NCBI GenBank assembly: GCA_036557225.1 | Contig: DATBHX010000024.1 | Coordinates: 1-64,000, forward strand | Length of the DNA: 64,000 nucleotides | Reading direction: 5' to 3' | DNA from: Angelobacter sp036557225 | GTDB taxonomy: Bacteria > Acidobacteriota > Terriglobia > Terriglobales > Acidobacteriaceae | Shown here: positions 42,242 to 51,167 of the stretch, piece by piece | Numbering within the stretch: position 1 is the first letter of the stretch | Layout of the letters: each line of letters starts with the position of its first letter | Made by a program: the position numbers and the translations under genes | The notes under the pieces: model-generated | Told to the model about the DNA's origin: nothing | The model's input: the letters and a program-made list of their open reading frames with translations, nothing else | The model's database searches: none

Positions 42242-42823
42242 TTAGCGGCCAGCCTTCGCGGGGGCCGAGGCATAGACGTCAAACTCCAATTCCAGCTGGT
42301 CTTTCACTTTTACTGACCCGCCAAATAGCGAGATCGGCTTGATGCCAAAATCCGACTGCTTGAGCCTGGTCGATCCATGATAGTGATCAGCGTTTGCGAC
42401 GACATCAAACGCCATCTCCTGCCTGGCTCCATGCAGCTCCAGTGTGCCGGTGACCCGATAGTGCTCCGGGGCCGTCTGCTCAATGCGCGTCGACTTGAAA
42501 TGAATCTCAGGAAATTTTTCCTGGTCCAGCACCTTGGGGCCAAGCATGGTGCTCTGAATTTCAGCACGATCCTTATCGGAAACGTCCGGATCTGTCACCT
42601 TCATTTCTTTGGTGATCACAGTGATCTCGGCGGAGGGGCGCTGAGTATCGATTTCTATCCGGGCAATGGGCGCGAGTATCACGTGATCGTGGGCAAAGCC
42701 GGAAAACAACCCGGACTTAAAGACTTTGATCGTGATGGCGGATTGCCGCGGCGAGCCGTTATTTGTCTGCGCCGTGCACAAAGAGACCAGAAGCAATATC
42801 CAGCAAAACCAGAATTTACGCAC
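42242..42823 (-). CDS. YceI-family periplasmic lipid-binding-like protein (GTG start)
   Basis: A 193-aa protein with a signal peptide and the YceI lipocalin-like pattern: FAHDHVILAPIARIEID, LDQEKFPEIHFKSTRIE, HYRVTGTLELHGARQEMAFDV, and SDFGIKPISLFGGSVKVKDQLEL. The GTG start has GAGG six bases upstream. YceI proteins bind isoprenoid-like lipids in a beta-barrel. It lies upstream of the DUF1223 gene in one operon. Confidence 0.9.
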   Translation of the reverse strand: MRKFWFCWILLLVSLCTAQTNNGSPRQSAITIKVFKSGLFSGFAHDHVILAPIARIEIDTQRPSAEITVITKEMKVTDPDVSDKDRAEIQSTMLGPKVLDQEKFPEIHFKSTRIEQTAPEHYRVTGTLELHGARQEMAFDVVANADHYHGSTRLKQSDFGIKPISLFGGSVKVKDQLELEFDVYASAPAKAGR

Positions 42824-42936
42824 TCACACCTCGAACCAGGAGATTTGATTGTAAAGAGTGAGATGCCGGCTTGCCACGATCCGCTGCATTTTGCTTTTGC
42901 CGCGAAGAGCTCACTTCTGACGTTTGGAACCCAAAG

Positions 42937-44286
42937 CTATTCCTTGACGGCGATCCCGAGGGTCTTCATCTTGCGATAGAGATGGCTGCGTTCCAGGCCC
43001 AGGACTTCCGCGGCGCGGGTCACATTGCCGTGGTTTTCGTCGAGCTTCTTCAGGATGTAATCGCGCTCGTAAGCAGCGCGGGCCTGGTGCAGCGTGGAAA
43101 AACCAGCGGTCGCCCGGCTGCCTTCGCGATGCACCAGCGGCGGCAGATGCTTGCGCTCAATCTTGTGGACCGTCGGATTCATGATCACGAGGCGTTCGAT
43201 CACATTGCGCAGCTCGCGCACGTTGCCCGGCCAGGAATAGCGGGCCAGGGTTTCAATGGCGTCATCGGCGATGTCGCGCTGGCGCCGGCTGTAGGCAGCG
43301 GAAAACTCTTTCAGAAAATATCTGGCCAGCAGAGGAATATCTTCTTTGCGCTCGCGCAGCGGCGGCACATAAAACGGAATCACGTTGAGGCGATAGAAAA
43401 GGTCTTCGCGAAAATTCCCGCGGGAAATCTCTTCTTCCAGGTCTTTGTTGGTGGCGGCGATCACACGTACGTCGACCTTGATGGACTCGTCGTCGCCCAC
43501 GCGGGTGAAGCGTTGCTCGTCGAGGGTGCGCAGCACCTTGGACTGGGTCTTCAGGCTCATGTCGCCCACTTCATCCAGAAAGAGCGTGCCGTCATTGGCT
43601 TTTTCGAATTTGCCTTCTTTATCACCGGCAGCGCCAGGCAGCGCGCCCTTGCGATGGCCGAAGAGCTCGCTTTCAATCCAGTCTTCCGGAATAGCGGCGC
43701 AATTAACTTCAACAAACAGGTTGTCCTTGCGCAGGCTGTTGGCGTGGATAGCGTGCGCCACCAACTCTTTACCCGTACCGGATTCGCCGTAGATGAGCAC
43801 GCGGCCGTTGGTGGGCGCCATCACGGCAATCTGCTGGCGCAGTGCCTTCATGGGAATGCTTTCACCCACAATCACGCTCTTGGCCTGGAACTGCTTTTTG
43901 AATTCCGCGTTTTCCAAACGCAGGCGGTGCGCTTCCAGGGCGTTCTTGAGGACAATGAGCGTCCGATCGACGGAAAGCGGCTTTTCCAGGAAATCAAAGG
44001 CGCCGAGTTTGGTGGCCCGAACCGCAGTCTCGATGGTCCCGTGGCCGGAGATCATCACCACCTCGGGTGGATCTTCAAGCTGGCGGATGCGCTCCAGCGT
44101 ATCCAGGCCGTCGATACCGGGGAGCCAAATATCGAGCAGGACGACTTCACAGGCGCGCTTCTTCAGCTGCTCCAGGCAGTCTTCGCCGCTTTCGGACAAA
44201 GCGACCGTATAGCCCTCGTCTTCAAGGACGCCGCGCAGCGATTCGCGAATATCGCGTTCATCGTCGACGACCAGGATGCTATGCAT
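42937..44286 (-). CDS. NtrC/NtrX-type sigma54 response regulator with degenerate GAFTGA loop
   Basis: A 449-aa protein with receiver domain (phospho-Asp52 in LLDIWLPG), AAA+ domain (Walker A GESGTGKE at 167-174; Walker B GTLFLDEVGDMS) and a Fis-type helix-turn-helix at the C-terminus (RAAEVLGLERSHLYRKMKTLGI). The sigma54-contact loop reads GALPGA (214-219) in place of GAFTGA, so Phe and Thr needed for sigma54 contact in classical activators are replaced. Some NtrX proteins are known to lack the motif and act without sigma54. The 5' end overlaps the kinase gene by 8 bases, forming an ntrY-ntrX-like pair. Confidence 0.92.
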   Translation of the reverse strand: MHSILVVDDERDIRESLRGVLEDEGYTVALSESGEDCLEQLKKRACEVVLLDIWLPGIDGLDTLERIRQLEDPPEVVMISGHGTIETAVRATKLGAFDFLEKPLSVDRTLIVLKNALEAHRLRLENAEFKKQFQAKSVIVGESIPMKALRQQIAVMAPTNGRVLIYGESGTGKELVAHAIHANSLRKDNLFVEVNCAAIPEDWIESELFGHRKGALPGAAGDKEGKFEKANDGTLFLDEVGDMSLKTQSKVLRTLDEQRFTRVGDDESIKVDVRVIAATNKDLEEEISRGNFREDLFYRLNVIPFYVPPLRERKEDIPLLARYFLKEFSAAYSRRQRDIADDAIETLARYSWPGNVRELRNVIERLVIMNPTVHKIERKHLPPLVHREGSRATAGFSTLHQARAAYERDYILKKLDENHGNVTRAAEVLGLERSHLYRKMKTLGIAVKE

Positions 44287-46516
44287 GGTGAGACTCCGCC
44301 GCCGTCAATTCAGGAGCCAGAGGCAGCTCTACCAGGAATTTTGCCCCTGCCGGCCGGTTTTCTTCGACCCGAATCGCGCCATGATGATCTTCAATGATGC
44401 GCCGCACGATGGCCAGCCCCAGTCCGGTACCGCGCTTTTTGGTGGAAAAATACGGTAGAAAAAGTTTTTCCTTCACTTCACGATCGATGCCGTGGCCTGT
44501 GTCGGCAATCATGACTTCCAGTCCATCACGGCTCTCCAGCAGCGCGGTGCTGATGTGGATTTCCCGCACACGCGAGTTCTGCATGGCCTCAGCGGCGTTG
44601 TCAATCAGGTTGGCGAAGGCGCGCTTGATGGCTTCAGGATCGGCCATGGCCAGCGGCAGATGCGGATCCAGTTGCAACTCCACCTGGATTCCATCGAGAC
44701 GGCCATTGAACATGGCCAGCGTGGCTTCCACGATCTCATTGATGTCTGCCGGGCGGGGCTGGGCCGCTGGAAAACGCGCCAAAGACGAGAATTCATCCAC
44801 CAGCGAGCGCACCGTCTGCACCGCTTCAGAGATGGTCTCCGCACAGCCGTTGATTACGCCGAGCGAGTTCTGGTCGGGCGGAACGCCGCGCTCCAGGTGA
44901 CGGCGAATGCGGTCGGCCGAGAGAGCAATCGGGGTAAGCGGGTTCTTGATCTCATGCGCCACGCGACGCGCCACCTCACGCCATGCGGCTTCACGCTGCG
45001 CCTTGAGCAGTTCGCTGTAATCTTCAAAGACGATCACATAGCCCAGCCTCTGTTTGCCATGCTGCACCGAAGAAACGGTCACGCTGACGTTCAGTTTGTC
45101 TTTCTCCACCGGGATCTCAAACTGTGCGGCAGTGACAGACATGCGGTCCGCGCGCCGTAGCAGGTGCTCCAGATCGGCAGCGGTTTCAGCGCTGAAGATC
45201 TCATGCAGGGTAGAGCCAGCCATGGGCGGGCCGCCGTTCGGCCAGAACATGCGGCCGAAAGCAACGTTGCTGTGGGTGACGCGACGGTCTGGCCCCAGTG
45301 ACAGTACGCCTGTGGGGATGTTTTCCAGGATGGTCTCAATATTTCGCCGTTGCTGCTCCAATTCCGTGTTGGTGTGTGTAAGGGCGCGAGCGGATTCGTC
45401 GATCTTGGTGCGGCTCGATTCCAACTCGGCCGCCATGTTGTTGAATGACGAGACCAATTCACCCAGCTCGTCGGCCGCGGAGACCTCTACGCGGTGGCCC
45501 AGGTGCCCGACAGAAATTTCGCGCGTGGCTTCAGCCAGCGCTTCCACCGGGCGTGTGACCAGCTTGGCGACAAAGAGGGAGAACCACGTGGCCACAAAGA
45601 GCACCAAAGCCGTCAACATGCTGAGCAACAGCATGTAGAGTCCGCGAATACGTTTGGCTTCGCGGCTCAGGGTTTGATAGTCACGCTGATTCTGGCTGAT
45701 CTGCTCCAGCGTGGAAGAGAAGTTCGTCGGCAGCGGCAGGGCGACCAGGATTTTTCCTGTCTTGCCCACCGCCGCCGAAGCCAGCAGGTACTCGGTGTTC
45801 AGAAAGGTCCACCGTTGTGGCGACTTTTGGACCGCCTGCAGATCGGGCAGCGACCCTCGCAGAGCCGCCCAGGGGCGCGGCGCATTCCAGCTGGCGACGG
45901 CATCGCCATCGCGCAAAGCCACAGCAAACCCGCCTTGCAGCGTGGGCTGATGACGGCGAAACTCATGCAGCACGCCGGTATAGTTCGCCGTATCAAAAGC
46001 ATGCTGAACATCGGGAGATTCTGACATCTCCACGGCTTCCTGCAGCGCATTGTCACCGGCATACGTTGCCAGCAGGGCGGCGACCTTGCCCGAATCCTGC
46101 TGCAGCGCGGTCACCGGGCTGGAGAACCATTTATCGATGGAGCGGTTCATAAGCCCGTAAGAAAACATGAACATCACCAGCGCCGGCGCAAATGACAGGA
46201 CAAGCGCGCCAATCACCATGCGTGTACGGAAGCGCGAGCCCAGCACACCCAGGCGGCGCTCGGCGTAGAGCTTGAGCAGGTTGCGAAACAGAACAAAGGT
46301 GAGGACCACCAGCAGGATGAAAACCAGGGCGGAGAGCGCAACCAGGCCCAGCGTTTGCTCGGCGGAATCAGGCCGGAGTTGTTTGAGATTGAAGGCCTGT
46401 TGGGAGAAGACAACGCCGAACAGCAACACGATGCCCAGGGCCAGCGGTATCAGCAGGGCACGCCGTTGCGTCAGAGGAAGCGAACGTTTGCTCTTATCCG
46501 TTTTCTGTGCGGACAC
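44279..46516 (-). CDS. NtrY-like membrane histidine kinase (HAMP, PAS, HisKA, HATPase)
   Basis: A 745-aa sensor kinase with a GTG start. Three N-terminal membrane segments and a long periplasmic region of ~170 residues are followed by another TM (MLLLSMLTALVLFVATWFSLF), HAMP, PAS (ETILENIPTGVLSLGPDRRV), HisKA with ARRVAHEIKNPLTPIALSADR (catalytic His) and ATPase boxes NLIDNAAEAMQN, DTGHGID and KKRGTGLGLAIVRRI. The layout matches NtrY, with the regulator gene directly downstream. In bacteria NtrY/NtrX control nitrogen metabolism or redox and envelope responses; here the signal is unknown. Confidence 0.92.
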   Translation of the reverse strand: MSAQKTDKSKRSLPLTQRRALLIPLALGIVLLFGVVFSQQAFNLKQLRPDSAEQTLGLVALSALVFILLVVLTFVLFRNLLKLYAERRLGVLGSRFRTRMVIGALVLSFAPALVMFMFSYGLMNRSIDKWFSSPVTALQQDSGKVAALLATYAGDNALQEAVEMSESPDVQHAFDTANYTGVLHEFRRHQPTLQGGFAVALRDGDAVASWNAPRPWAALRGSLPDLQAVQKSPQRWTFLNTEYLLASAAVGKTGKILVALPLPTNFSSTLEQISQNQRDYQTLSREAKRIRGLYMLLLSMLTALVLFVATWFSLFVAKLVTRPVEALAEATREISVGHLGHRVEVSAADELGELVSSFNNMAAELESSRTKIDESARALTHTNTELEQQRRNIETILENIPTGVLSLGPDRRVTHSNVAFGRMFWPNGGPPMAGSTLHEIFSAETAADLEHLLRRADRMSVTAAQFEIPVEKDKLNVSVTVSSVQHGKQRLGYVIVFEDYSELLKAQREAAWREVARRVAHEIKNPLTPIALSADRIRRHLERGVPPDQNSLGVINGCAETISEAVQTVRSLVDEFSSLARFPAAQPRPADINEIVEATLAMFNGRLDGIQVELQLDPHLPLAMADPEAIKRAFANLIDNAAEAMQNSRVREIHISTALLESRDGLEVMIADTGHGIDREVKEKLFLPYFSTKKRGTGLGLAIVRRIIEDHHGAIRVEENRPAGAKFLVELPLAPELTAAESHHA

Positions 46517-46570
46517 AGGTACTGCTCGCGCGTTGGTCTATTTATCCGCGGAGTCCTGAGGGACATTATA

Positions 46571-46746
46571 AGTTAGTAATTAGCAATTAGCAGTTGGCAA
46601 TTAGCCGGACTTTTTTTAACCGCAACGGACACGAAGGACGCAACGAGAGATTAGGTTTCGGAGCCCTAATTCTTTGTGAAAGCGCGATGGTCCCGTGCGA
46701 TGGCCGCTTTGGCTAATTGCTATTTGCCAGTTGCTGATTGCTTACT
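46571..46746. repeat. Inverted heptamer-repeat element, copy A
   Basis: The left arm 46571-46605 consists of tandem 7-bp units (AGTTAGT, AATTAGC, AATTAGC, AGTTGGC, AATTAGC). The right arm 46711-46746 holds the complementary units (GCTAATT, GCTATTT, GCCAGTT, GCTGATT, GCTTACT), so the arms form a long imperfect hairpin around ~105 bases. The outer edge contains the stop codon of the aldehyde dehydrogenase gene. A second copy lies at 61331-61492. Confidence 0.75.
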
Positions 46747-48232
46747 CCGTATCGATCTGCGCCCGTTGCAGCTTGTCCGAATAGTCAATGTAGATCGATT
46801 TCCACTGGGTGTAGAAATCAATCGCACCCAGGCCGCCTTCGCGATGGCCGTTGCCCGTCGACTTGGTGCCGCCGAAGGGCAGATGCACTTCAGCGCCAAT
46901 CGTCGGCGCATTTACATAGGTGATGCCGGCGTAGATATCACGCATGGCCTGGAAGGCCCGGTTGACGTCGCGCGTGTAAAGCGATGAAGAGAGTCCGTAA
47001 GGCACGTTGTTGGCAATTTCGATCGCCTGCTCAAACGTGTCGACAGGAATGAGGCCGAGGACCGGTCCAAAGATCTCTTCCTGGGCGATGCGCATTTTTT
47101 CGTTCACATCGGTGAAGATGGTCGGCTCAAAGAACCAGCCGTAGGCGTGATCGGGCGTATTCAGGGCCTTACCACCAGATTCAAGCCTGGCGCCTTCATT
47201 CTTGCCGATCTGCACATACTTTTCCGTGGTTGCCACTTGCTGTTCGTTGATCTGCGGGCCCACGTCGACGGATTCATCCAGGCCATTGCCAACCTTCAGC
47301 TTCTGGGCGCGATACACCAGCCGGTCAGCAAACTGCCGGTAGACGCCTTTCTGTACGATCACGCGGCTGGCTGCAGTGCAACGCTGTCCGGTGGTGCCAA
47401 AGGCGCCCCAGAGAACGCCTTCCAGGGCCAGATCAAGATTGGCGTCGTCCAGGATGATGATGGCGTTCTTGCCGCCCATTTCCAAAGAGCAGGGCTTGAA
47501 GCTGCGGGCTGCGGTTTCACCCACCAGACGGCCAACTTCGCTGGAGCCGGTAAAGGAAATAGCCTGGACCTTGGGATGCTCGGCGATCGGCGCACCAGCC
47601 TCAGGACCAAAACCCGTCACCACATTCACTACGCCCTTAGGCAGGCCGGCGTCGGTAAGGGCTTTGAGCAGGTTCATGGTGGAAAGCGGTGTGTCTTCCG
47701 CGGGCTTGATCACGCAGGTGTTGCCGCAAACCAGCGCGGGCAGAAGCTTCCATGACGGGATGGCCATGGGGAAGTTCCACGGGGCGATCATCCCGCAGAC
47801 GCCAATGGGCATGCGCACGGCCATAGCAAACTTGCTGGGCAGCTCAGAGGGAACGGTAGCGCCAAACAGGCGGCGGCCTTCTCCAGCCATGTAATAGGCG
47901 GTGTCCACGGCCTCCTGCACGTCGCCGCGAGTCTCCTTCAGCACCTTACCCATTTCGCGGGTCATCAGGCGCGCGTATTCGTCTTTGCGTTCCAGCAGGA
48001 TCTCGCCGGCGCGATAGATAATCTCGGCGCGCTTGGGCGCAGGCACCAGCCGCCAGCGTTCAAAGGCCTGTTTGGCGGCGGAGACGGCGTCGTCAACATC
48101 GCGTTTGTCAGAACGCTGGAAGACGCCGATCACATCGCGCGTATCGGCAGGATTGAGGTTTTCGTAAGTCTGGCCGCTGCGGGATTCAACCCACTCGCCG
48201 CCGATATAGTTCTTGAAGATTTTTGCCGGCAT
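46742..48232 (-). CDS. NAD(P)-dependent aldehyde dehydrogenase
   Basis: A 496-aa aldehyde dehydrogenase of usual length. APWNFPMAIPSWKLLPAL, KPAEDTPLS and FTGSSEVGR form the cofactor-binding part; LEMGGKNA carries the general-base Glu and GTTGQRCTAASR the catalytic Cys. EEIFGPVL and PFGGTKSTGNGHREGG are typical of the family. The sequence resembles the semialdehyde dehydrogenase group (succinic, 2-oxoglutaric or aminoadipic semialdehyde), but substrate cannot be fixed. Its stop codon lies within the right arm of a heptamer-repeat element. Confidence 0.93.
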   Translation of the reverse strand: MPAKIFKNYIGGEWVESRSGQTYENLNPADTRDVIGVFQRSDKRDVDDAVSAAKQAFERWRLVPAPKRAEIIYRAGEILLERKDEYARLMTREMGKVLKETRGDVQEAVDTAYYMAGEGRRLFGATVPSELPSKFAMAVRMPIGVCGMIAPWNFPMAIPSWKLLPALVCGNTCVIKPAEDTPLSTMNLLKALTDAGLPKGVVNVVTGFGPEAGAPIAEHPKVQAISFTGSSEVGRLVGETAARSFKPCSLEMGGKNAIIILDDANLDLALEGVLWGAFGTTGQRCTAASRVIVQKGVYRQFADRLVYRAQKLKVGNGLDESVDVGPQINEQQVATTEKYVQIGKNEGARLESGGKALNTPDHAYGWFFEPTIFTDVNEKMRIAQEEIFGPVLGLIPVDTFEQAIEIANNVPYGLSSSLYTRDVNRAFQAMRDIYAGITYVNAPTIGAEVHLPFGGTKSTGNGHREGGLGAIDFYTQWKSIYIDYSDKLQRAQIDTE

Positions 48233-48516
48233 TGAAGACGGTGGCTGCCTTTCTGGGAATCAAAACTCTCTATCGTATCAAGTTTTCCAGGGACAGGAAA
48301 AATGGTTCTCTGGCTTACACGTGACAAAGGGGTTATCGGCGGAGACTCAAGCTGGAACACATAAATTTCCTTTAATTTGTGCCCGAATGATGAATTTTGT
48401 TCTAATATTTTGACGTCAACCGATCGACCTCTTCCGGGGTTGCCCAAGAAGCTTCTGACTTTCTGCTGATCTCTAGGTTGTCCCCTTGCAGCCTGCGCTC
48501 AGGAAGGTAGGTTGTC

Positions 48517-49947
48517 ATGTCTATATTGCTAGCGGACGACGATGCAGATTTAGCGACATTTCTTTCCCGGTCCCTTGCATCGGAGGGTTATTCCGTCCAC
48601 ACTGCGCTCGATGAGGATGCGGTGATGGCAGAGCTGCGCCGGCAGAACTACAAGCTCATCATCCTGGACCTGAATTTTGGGCAAACGGATGGGCTCAAGC
48701 TTCTGGAAAAGCTGCGTGCGGAAGGCCTGGGGACACCGGTGATGGTCCTGAGCGCGCGCAACCGCGTTGATGATCGTATTCAATCGCTGAACCTGGGCGC
48801 CGATGACTACATCACCAAGCCATTCTCTTTCCAGGAGCTGGCCGCGCGGGCCAATGCACTGCTGAGGCGCAAGATTGATCCCTCACTCAGCCTGCTGCGG
48901 GTGGAAAACCTGCAGCTAGACCCGGCTTCGCGCAAGGTCCACCGCGGCAAGCGGGAGATCAAGCTCAGTCCCAAGGAATTTGATCTGCTCTTCCTGCTCA
49001 TGCGCCACGCAGGAGAGACGGTGAACCGGCAGGAGTTGCTGCGAGAATCCTGGGGGCTGGATCTGGAGACCGACAGCAACCTGGTGGATGTCTATGTGAA
49101 CTACCTGCGCAAGAAAATTGATTCTCCGGGCGATGACAAGCTGATTCATACCGTCCGCGGCGTGGGATACCGAATTGGACGGCCAGCGCCATTGCACGGC
49201 GGAGGGCCTGCGCAGGCTCATTCTCCTGCGGTGAGTTCAGAAAGCTCGCATGGCAATACCATGGCATTTACCGTTTCGGCGGAGCATGTCGCCGCACAGC
49301 AGGCGCCTCTGCGCGCGCTGGTTCATTCGCTGGCCCACGATCTGGCACAACCGCTCACCAGCGTCCGCTGCTTTCTGGAAATGATGGACATGCACGATGG
49401 CAAAAGTTCTCTTCAGCCGGAAGACCTGAAGAACATCGAACTGCAGGCTGATCGCGCGATCTCACTGGTAAAAGGGATATCTGCTCTGGTGCGGGAAGCG
49501 CCGGCGCCGGCCGTGCCGTGGACATCGCTCGATACCATGCTCAATGACATCTTCAATGATTTCCTGGTGCTGATTCACTCCGGTCTGCTGACTGTAGACC
49601 GCCAGGGAGACACTTCAATCCAGGTCACCAGTAATCCTGTGCTGCGACAGCTGATCGTGCTCTTTTTGAGCAAGCTGGTTGGGCGCAACACCACCCCGCT
49701 TCTGCTGACGGTAACAGCCCAGGTCCATGACGGACAGTGCACGCTGGAATTTGCCTGGAAATCAAACCTCAGCGCCCAGCCGGCCGCGCCTACAGCCAAG
49801 AACATTCTCGGCAAAGAGCTCGCGCATGTACAGGAACTGGTGCGGAACATAGGTGGCGAACTGGCAGTGAGCGAAGAGAGTTCGAGGATCGCGCTGAAGA
49901 TTCCTGCAGAGCCGCAGAGCACGAGTGCCCGGCAGGAAATTGCTTAG
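48517..49947 (+). CDS. OmpR-type response regulator fused to a degenerate histidine-kinase core
   Basis: A 476-aa protein with an unusual order. Residues 1-115 are a receiver (Asp51 in ILDLNFG, Lys101 in YITKPFS). Residues about 125-220 are an OmpR/PhoB winged helix (ELLRESWGLDLETDSNLVDVYVNYLRKKI, GVGYRIG). After a flexible linker, residues 263-460 resemble a HisKA/HATPase core: LVHSLAHDLAQPLTSVRCFLE with His274 in place, but the ATPase half lacks recognisable N and G boxes. It may have lost catalysis and serve as a dimerisation or regulatory module. AGGAAGG lies about 9 bases upstream of the ATG. Confidence 0.88.
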   Translation: MSILLADDDADLATFLSRSLASEGYSVHTALDEDAVMAELRRQNYKLIILDLNFGQTDGLKLLEKLRAEGLGTPVMVLSARNRVDDRIQSLNLGADDYITKPFSFQELAARANALLRRKIDPSLSLLRVENLQLDPASRKVHRGKREIKLSPKEFDLLFLLMRHAGETVNRQELLRESWGLDLETDSNLVDVYVNYLRKKIDSPGDDKLIHTVRGVGYRIGRPAPLHGGGPAQAHSPAVSSESSHGNTMAFTVSAEHVAAQQAPLRALVHSLAHDLAQPLTSVRCFLEMMDMHDGKSSLQPEDLKNIELQADRAISLVKGISALVREAPAPAVPWTSLDTMLNDIFNDFLVLIHSGLLTVDRQGDTSIQVTSNPVLRQLIVLFLSKLVGRNTTPLLLTVTAQVHDGQCTLEFAWKSNLSAQPAAPTAKNILGKELAHVQELVRNIGGELAVSEESSRIALKIPAEPQSTSARQEIA

Positions 49948-49980
49948 CTGATTTTCAGAGTGGGAGTGAATGCTCGTCGG

Positions 49981-50394
49981 CTACTCTCCCATCACTGCAA
50001 CCACCACGCGTTTTGAGCGCTGGCCATCAAACTCAGCGTAGAAGACGCGCTGCCACGTTCCCAGGAGCAGCTTACCGTTGGTCACCGGCAGAATCACCTG
50101 GTGGTGGACCAGGATTGCCTTCAGGTGCGAGTCGCCATTGTCTTCGCCGGTTTGATGGTGAAGGTAGTCTTCCTTGAACGGAGCCAGCTGCTCCAGCCAC
50201 CGGTCGATATCCTGAATCAGGCCGCCCTCATGGTCATTGACGTAGACACCGGCAGTGATGTGCATGGCTGAAACCAGCGCCAGCCCGTTGCTCACGCCGC
50301 TGGAATGGACAATCTTTTCCACCTGGGGCGTGATGTGCACGTACTCGCGATGGTGCCTGGTGTTGAAGGTGAGATATTCGGTGTGGAATTTCAT
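49981..50394 (-). CDS. YjbQ/UPF0047 family protein
   Basis: A 137-aa protein from the ATG at 50394. The family pattern is clear: NGLALVSAMHITAGVYVNDHEGGLIQD, YLHHQTGEDNGDSHLKAIL and LLLGTWQRVFYAEFDGQR. Several conserved His and Asp/Glu residues form a likely metal or active site. Some members have weak thiamine-phosphate-synthase activity, but the physiological role is unclear. The gene is divergent from udgX with a repeat-rich 127-base space. Confidence 0.92.
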   Translation of the reverse strand: MKFHTEYLTFNTRHHREYVHITPQVEKIVHSSGVSNGLALVSAMHITAGVYVNDHEGGLIQDIDRWLEQLAPFKEDYLHHQTGEDNGDSHLKAILVHHQVILPVTNGKLLLGTWQRVFYAEFDGQRSKRVVVAVMGE

Positions 50395-50412
50395 GGCTGC
50401 CGCCCTTCTTTC

Positions 50413-50451
50413 GTTTTCGAACCTGGAGTTTTCGAACCTGGGTTTTCGAAA
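50413..50451. repeat. Three tandem GTTTTCGAA units between yjbQ and udgX
   Basis: GTTTTCGAACCTGG is present at 50413-50427 (plus one extra base) and 50428-50441, and a third partial unit GTTTTCGAAA at 50442-50451. Each contains the palindrome TTCGAA, spaced by 14-15 bases, about one and a half helical turns. Placement in a divergent promoter region suggests a binding array. Confidence 0.6.
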
Positions 50452-50521
50452 AAGCAGTCTATATGAATGGCGCCGGCAGCACGGAGGCCGCCTGCGGCAG
50501 GAGTGAGGCATCGTAACTTAC

Positions 50522-51166
50522 ATGTCTAAACCACTTCATACTGCAGCAGAGTTGGTTCCGGCAAAGGCCACACTTGACGAACTGCGGATGAGTGCCGCAG
50601 GCTGCCAGGCCTGCGATCTCTGGAAAAGCGGCACACAAACTGTATTTGGCGAGGGCAATCCACATGCCCGCGTGATGCTGGTGGGCGAGCAGCCCGGAGA
50701 TAAAGAAGACCTGCAGGGGAAACCGTTTGTCGGCCCGGCGGGGAGTGTGCTCGATAAGGCCCTGGCCGCCGCGGGCATCGACCGCAATGACGTTTACGTG
50801 ACCAACATCGTCAAACATTTCAAATGGGAGCCGCGGGGCAAGCGGCGCTTGCACAAAAAACCGAATGTCACCGAGATCAGCGCCTGTCGTCCCTGGCTTG
50901 AAGCTGAGATCCGCACGGTGAAGCCACAGATCGTTGTTCTTCTGGGCGCAACGGCGGCGCAGGGCGTGCTGGGCAGCGATTTTCGGGTAACCCAGCATCG
51001 CGGCGAACTGGTGGACTCAAGCTTAGCGCCGTATGTGCTGGCGACAGTTCATCCGTCATCGATCTTGCGAGCGCAGGATGACGATTCGCGTCATGAAGAG
51101 ATGCAGCGATTTGTGGATGATTTACAGCAGGTGACGGAACTTATCAGCCGCCGGAAAGCTGCTTAG
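50522..51166 (+). CDS. udgX: Uracil-DNA glycosylase, UdgX-like
   Basis: A 214-aa family-4-related uracil-DNA glycosylase. GEQPGDKED and FVGPAGSVLDKAL are the uracil-binding motifs. The loop GKRRLHKKP, with His111, matches the RRIH insertion of UdgX, whose His forms a covalent bond with the abasic deoxyribose after uracil removal. Cys28-x2-Cys31 and Cys122, with His99 where family-4 enzymes have a third Cys, fit the UdgX iron-sulfur site. HPSSILR is the usual C-terminal motif. It would excise uracil and stay covalently attached to DNA. Confidence 0.88.
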   Translation: MSKPLHTAAELVPAKATLDELRMSAAGCQACDLWKSGTQTVFGEGNPHARVMLVGEQPGDKEDLQGKPFVGPAGSVLDKALAAAGIDRNDVYVTNIVKHFKWEPRGKRRLHKKPNVTEISACRPWLEAEIRTVKPQIVVLLGATAAQGVLGSDFRVTQHRGELVDSSLAPYVLATVHPSSILRAQDDDSRHEEMQRFVDDLQQVTELISRRKAA

Positions 51167-51167
51167 C

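Noticed and set aside
42871..44397. 508-codon open frame on the plus strand
   Set aside because: It is antisense to the NtrX-like gene, has no family motif, and its composition is that of a mirrored GC-rich gene.
46571..46746. CRISPR-like array
   Set aside because: The 7-bp units have no spacers, are arranged as inverted arms, and no cas gene is present.
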